This document shows, in pieces, positions 6,860 to 9,135 of a DNA stretch of 9,135 nt. The notes beneath the pieces are model-generated. The model was not told where the DNA came from and made no database searches. It saw only the letters and a program-made list of their open reading frames with translations. The stretch is taken from assembly GCA_024640385.1 (NCBI GenBank), contig JAHEFC010000149.1, forward strand, positions 1 to 9,135. The letters run 5' to 3'. This stretch comes from Sphingobacteriales bacterium. GTDB taxonomy: Bacteria > Bacteroidota > Bacteroidia > Chitinophagales > Chitinophagaceae. The position numbers and the translations under genes were made by a program. The stretch's first letter is position 1; every line of letters starts with the position of its first letter.

Positions 6860-7207
6860 TCAGATAAGTTCTTTGGAAGGATCCCAGAGTTTCATGGCGA
6901 AGTCAACGATCTTGTCATTTTTTACCAGGATCTTCTCCTTCAAAAGTAACTCTTCCATGAGTGTTGGCGTAGCAAAATGATGTCTGCCGGATAGCATTCC
7001 ATTCCGGTTAACCACGCGGTGTGCAGGTACTTTCGGATGGGCGGTATGGGCGGCATTCATGGCCCAACCTACCATTCTGGCTGAAAGCCTTGTGCCCAGG
7101 TATCTGGCGATGGCGCCATAAGTACTGACCCTTCCTTTCGGGATCAGCCTGACCACTTCATACACATCCTCAAAGAATGATTTTTCAGCTGATGAGTCTT
7201 TTTTCAT
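6860..7207 (-). CDS. atl: Alkyltransferase-like protein (MGMT family, no reactive cysteine)
   Basis: 115-residue protein made of the DNA-binding domain of O6-alkylguanine-DNA alkyltransferase. Motifs in order: IPKGRVSTYGAIARYLG (22-38), the helix-turn-helix ARMVGWAM with the arginine finger Arg44, then PAHRVVNRNGMLSG (61-74). The alkyl-accepting PCHRV motif reads PAHRV, so the reactive Cys is Ala62 and direct repair is not expected. ATL proteins are known to bind O6-alkylguanine without removing the alkyl group and to steer lesions to nucleotide excision repair; most have Trp at this position, while Ala occurs in some, as I recall for a Thermus protein. The ATG at 7207 overlaps the end of the DUF5522 gene by 23 bases, suggesting translational coupling. 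No other good start lies close by, and FFEDVYEVVRLIPKGR begins at residue 11. Confidence 0.94.
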   Translation of the reverse strand: MKKDSSAEKSFFEDVYEVVRLIPKGRVSTYGAIARYLGTRLSARMVGWAMNAAHTAHPKVPAHRVVNRNGMLSGRHHFATPTLMEELLLKEKILVKNDKIVDFAMKLWDPSKELI

Positions 7208-7388
7208 CGTCCCTTTTTTTCAGCAATTCAGCCCGGCGGGGCTGAGGGACATTAATGTAGTCAAAAGGACAATTCAAACAACCATTTCCGCAGCAATTTC
7301 CTTTTTCAAGATGGTAACGGGAGGTCAGTACCATATACCCCAATTCATTGTAATAGAAATCCACGCCTTCTTTTAACTGCTTTTTCAT
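7185..7388 (-). CDS. DUF5522 small cysteine-rich protein
   Basis: 67-residue protein of unknown function. The start MKKQLKEGVDFYYNELGY at ATG 7388 fits the family's usual beginning; in-frame ATG 7400 and TTG 7415 would only add MLII or MCCSY-type residues and are less likely. The core is NCCGNGCLNCPFDY (31-44) with Cys32, Cys33, Cys37 and Cys40, preceded by VLTSRYHLEKG. Four closely spaced cysteines suggest metal or Fe-S binding, but this is inference. Similar CCGxxCxxCP proteins are widespread in Bacteroidota and also known elsewhere. The gene lies 32 bases after trmB and overlaps atl by 23 bases, so it is probably in the same operon. A role linked to tRNA modification or DNA repair is possible by context only. 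Confidence 0.88.
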   Translation of the reverse strand: MKKQLKEGVDFYYNELGYMVLTSRYHLEKGNCCGNGCLNCPFDYINVPQPRRAELLKKRDDEKRLIS

Positions 7389-7420
7389 GATTATTAACAT
7401 GTATGAACAACACAAAGTCC

Positions 7421-8131
7421 CTAGTTGTTCGCTGGCTGTTCTGATTTTAATAATTCTTTCAGTTCCTTGTCTTTCGGGGGGAGTATTTCATTGGGAAGGG
7501 AAAAACAGATATAATGGATCCTGTTGCTGCCGGCAATATCAAGGCCTTCGTAATGGGTTTTGATATTCAATTCAGGCATTCGTTCGGGTCGGGAATAAAC
7601 ATCATCCCAGGCAGAATGTATGGGGCAGTTGAACATTTTTAGTACGGTAAGCGTAAACCGGTAGAGATCGGGAGAATCGGTTTTCAGATGGATCTTACCG
7701 CCCGGTACCAGGATCTGCTGGTAATGTCTCAGGTATTTAGGATGGGTGAGTCTTTTTTTTGCGTGCGACACCCTGAGCTGCGGGTCGGGAAAAGTGATCC
7801 AGATCTCGCTAACCTCAGCGGGTTCAAAATAGTCAGTGATCTTGTCGATATGTGTTCTGAGAAAGGCCACATTATCGAGGTGGCTGGTCAGTGCTTTTTT
7901 TGCTCCCACCCAGATCCTGTTTCCCTTCAGGTCAACGCCAATGAAATTCCGGTCAGGGTGCATAGCGGCGAGCCCTACTGTGTATTCTCCTTTACCGCAG
8001 GCCAGCTCAAGGGTTAGCGGATGGTTATTGAGGAAATGATCATGCCATTTCCCTTTTATGGCCTGCGGATATTGCAAAACATTCCGGAATCCCGCTATCT
8101 CAGCGAACCGGATCAGTTTTTTTTGCCCCAT
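7421..8131 (-). CDS. trmB: tRNA (guanine-N7-)-methyltransferase
   Basis: 236-residue cytoplasmic enzyme that methylates N7 of G46 in the tRNA variable loop using S-adenosylmethionine. Class I methyltransferase motifs are clear: LELACGKGEYTVGLA (41-55) for SAM binding, IGVDLKGNRIW (64-74) with Asp67 for the ribose, WITFPDPQLR (111-120) with the TrmB-specific FPDP, KKRLTHPKYL (125-134), LKTD (149-152) and the late T-x-Y-E motif in KTHYEGL (191-197). The length is normal for the family. I start at ATG 8131 (MGQKKLIRFAE); a TTG three codons upstream lies inside the -7 promoter box and is unlikely to be used. It is the first gene of a probable operon with DUF5522, atl and the hydrolase. Confidence 0.96.
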   Translation of the reverse strand: MGQKKLIRFAEIAGFRNVLQYPQAIKGKWHDHFLNNHPLTLELACGKGEYTVGLAAMHPDRNFIGVDLKGNRIWVGAKKALTSHLDNVAFLRTHIDKITDYFEPAEVSEIWITFPDPQLRVSHAKKRLTHPKYLRHYQQILVPGGKIHLKTDSPDLYRFTLTVLKMFNCPIHSAWDDVYSRPERMPELNIKTHYEGLDIAGSNRIHYICFSLPNEILPPKDKELKELLKSEQPANN

Positions 8132-8137
8132 AGGGCG

Positions 8138-8145
8138 CAAAGATA
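8138..8145 (-). promoter_or_regulatory. -7 promoter box for trmB
   Basis: Read on the - strand, TATCTTTG is an exact match to the Bacteroidota TAnnTTTG -7 element. It ends 6 bases before the trmB ATG at 8131, so the transcript should have almost no leader. A 13-base palindrome, AGAGAAGTTCTCT (8150-8162), lies just upstream where a regulator could bind. No clear -33 TTTG is seen. Confidence 0.6.
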
Positions 8146-8167
8146 AAGGAGAGAAGTTCTCTTCGCA

Positions 8168-8635
8168 TTATTCGCAGAAAACGATCTGGAAATCTTGCGC
8201 GGAAATAGTTCCATTCGCTTCTATGACATAATATCCTTTGACAGAGAAATTGATCACTCCCTGTCCGGGAGCGATGAGGTTTTCTGAAAAGGAAACAGCC
8301 ACAGTCTGCCTGCCTGCTCCAACATCAAGAGTCTGCACATTTTTTTGTGAGAATGTGATGTTGTAACGTTTCCCGGTCTCTGTACCAACACCAGAAACAC
8401 CCTGGTAGTTAGCTACCAGCATCAGCTTTGTTTTGTTTTTGTTGGTCACGGCCTGCTCAACGATGTGCAGGTTACCGGTTACCATGATCGATTCACCGCA
8501 CATGGGATTGTATTCCCCGGTGAGATCAATGGTGGTACTTGTGGCACCCTTACCTGGTTGTTTAGACTGGATGGAGGAGAACGAGAAAAGAAAAATGCTT
8601 GCCGCTAACAAAGGAAAAATGATCCTCAGTTTCAT
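8168..8635 (-). CDS. Small exported protein of unknown function
   Basis: 155-residue protein I do not recognise. It has a typical signal peptide (MKLRIIFPLLAASIFLFSFSSIQS, cleavage near 24), no lipobox cysteine and no further membrane segment. The mature part is rich in short alternating hydrophobic stretches (IVEQAVT, KLMLVANYQGVSGVG, TVAVSFSENL, VINFSVKGYYVIE), which suggests an all-beta fold. Two cysteines, Cys46 in NPMCGES and Cys154 next to the C-terminus, could form a disulfide closing the domain. It ends 22 bases before the trmB -7 box and reads in the same direction, but the trmB promoter suggests it is a separate unit. No terminator with a T run is visible in that gap. The ATG follows a 261-base gap after the ketoacyl synthase gene. 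Confidence 0.8.
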   Translation of the reverse strand: MKLRIIFPLLAASIFLFSFSSIQSKQPGKGATSTTIDLTGEYNPMCGESIMVTGNLHIVEQAVTNKNKTKLMLVANYQGVSGVGTETGKRYNITFSQKNVQTLDVGAGRQTVAVSFSENLIAPGQGVINFSVKGYYVIEANGTISAQDFQIVFCE

Positions 8636-8805
8636 AGAGATTGGTTTTGTTTAGAAAATATATCTTTTCTCGGTTGGGGTTGGACTGAGACAAGATAAAA
8701 TGAAAATGATAAAAAATCAAGCAGCAATCAGTATTCTCGGCAATGCGAATTACTAACGCTCACGGTTACAGCAATTTGGGTAAAATGAAAGTGGATAACT
8801 ATTTG

Positions 8806-8911
8806 GAGGAAGAGACGCGGAGGGGGACACGGAAGGGGACACGGAGACACGGAGAGGGACGCAGAGACTCAGAGAGATACTCTGTGTCTCTGTGTTCTAC
8901 TCTGTGTCTCT
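8806..8911. repeat. Tandem and inverted GGACACGGAG / CTCTGTGTCTC repeat with hairpin
   Basis: GGGGACACGGA occurs at 8823-8833 and 8835-8845, with a partial third unit GACACGGAG at 8846-8854. On the other side CTCTGTGTCTCT occurs at 8880-8891 and again at 8900-8911. The centre forms a hairpin: AGAGACTCAGAG (8863-8874) against CTCTGTGTCTCT (8880-8891), 11 of 12 pairs, with a 5-base loop. The right end lies within the 3' end of the ketoacyl synthase gene. It may act as a terminator or mRNA-end element for that gene. The rest of the gap (8636-8805) shows nothing I can identify. Confidence 0.8.
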
Positions 8912-9135
8912 ATATTTCGAAAATACAACTACAGCATTTAACCCTCCGAAAGCGAATGAGTTAGATAAGGCGTGGTTGATCTTCTTGGGCCTGGATTCAT
9001 TAGCCACGATATCCAGGTCGCATTCGGGGTCAAATTCCTGGTAATTGGCAGTAGGAGGAAGTATATCGTTTTGAACAGCCAGGGTGGTGATCACCGCTTC
9101 CAGAGCGCTTGTTCCACCAAGCACATGTCCATGCA
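8897..9135 (-). CDS. Beta-ketoacyl-ACP synthase, FabF type, C-terminal part
   Basis: The last 78 or so residues of a condensing enzyme that joins acyl and malonyl-ACP units in fatty acid or polyketide-like synthesis. The reading frame is open to the window end; its N-terminal part, including the active-site Cys, is off the window. The visible part begins HGHVLGGTSALEAVI, where the His of GH (codon at 9125-9127) matches the second catalytic His of FabF, although the usual GAAGA after it reads GGTSA. DILPPTANY and the terminal ALSNSFAFGGLNAVVVF correspond to the conserved LPPTxN and SNSFGFGGxN motifs; the last has Ala for the second Gly and Leu for Thr. These differences suggest a specialised paralogue rather than the housekeeping FabF, but this is not certain. 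The last residues, RDTE and the stop, are encoded by the repeat array. Confidence 0.88.
   Translation of the reverse strand, partial: HGHVLGGTSALEAVITTLAVQNDILPPTANYQEFDPECDLDIVANESRPKKINHALSNSFAFGGLNAVVVFSKYRDTE

Noticed and set aside
8132..8140. TTG start three codons upstream of trmB ATG
   Set aside because: It overlaps the -7 promoter box and would not be in the transcript.
8655..8662. TATATTTT on the - strand as a promoter for the exported protein
   Set aside because: It lacks the final G of TAnnTTTG and has no -33 element; the surrounding DNA is AT-rich and such matches occur by chance.
8806..8911. CRISPR array
   Set aside because: Units are 10-12 bases with no regular unique spacers, and the array is partly inverted.
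8743..8964. 73-codon + strand frame across the repeat array
   Set aside because: Its translation is mostly Arg/Gly/Thr repeats from the GGACACGG units and it runs into the ketoacyl synthase gene on the other strand.

Overview
The window looks like chromosomal DNA of a Bacteroidota member, most likely in or near the Chitinophagaceae. This rests on several signs: the gene order of the cytochrome oxidase block with two adjacent subunit III genes, TAnnTTTG-type -7 promoter boxes, little use of Shine-Dalgarno sequences, a DUF5522 protein of the CCGxxCxxCP type, and short repeat arrays between genes. The genus cannot be read from the sequence. No gene shows clear signs of recent transfer.

Positions 1-5368 (+ strand) carry the downstream part of an aa3-type (A1 class) cytochrome c oxidase locus. 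In order they are: the C-terminal two thirds of subunit I (ctaD, cut by the window start), heme O synthase (ctaB), two different subunit III proteins, a small subunit IV, an SCO1/SenC copper chaperone and a five-helix DUF420 (CtaM-like) protein. The catalytic subunits, the heme farnesylation enzyme and the metal-centre assembly factors therefore sit together. Subunit II and the start of subunit I should lie just upstream, off the window. Heme A synthase (ctaA) is not seen. A strong terminator-like hairpin separates the structural genes from the SCO1-DUF420 pair, only 14 bases before the SCO1 start.

Positions 5369-5460 are a convergent junction filled by a GAATGT-rich inverted repeat. Positions 5461-8131 (- strand) read as a likely four-gene operon: trmB (tRNA m7G46 methyltransferase) behind a good -7 box with almost no leader, a 67-residue cysteine-rich DUF5522 protein, an alkyltransferase-like protein with Ala in place of the reactive Cys, and a secreted alpha/beta hydrolase. 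The last three genes overlap or nearly touch.

Positions 8168-8635 (- strand) encode a small exported protein of unknown function. The 261-base gap at 8636-8896 holds a tandem and inverted GGACACGGAG/CTCTGTGTCTC repeat that runs into the 3' end of a FabF-type ketoacyl synthase gene, which is cut by the window end.

I see no CRISPR array, RNA gene, insertion sequence, prophage or obvious new defence system. The observations most worth a second look are the split of conserved residues between the two subunit III proteins, the hairpin inside the oxidase locus, the trmB-DUF5522-atl gene set, and the repeats that reach into stop codons.
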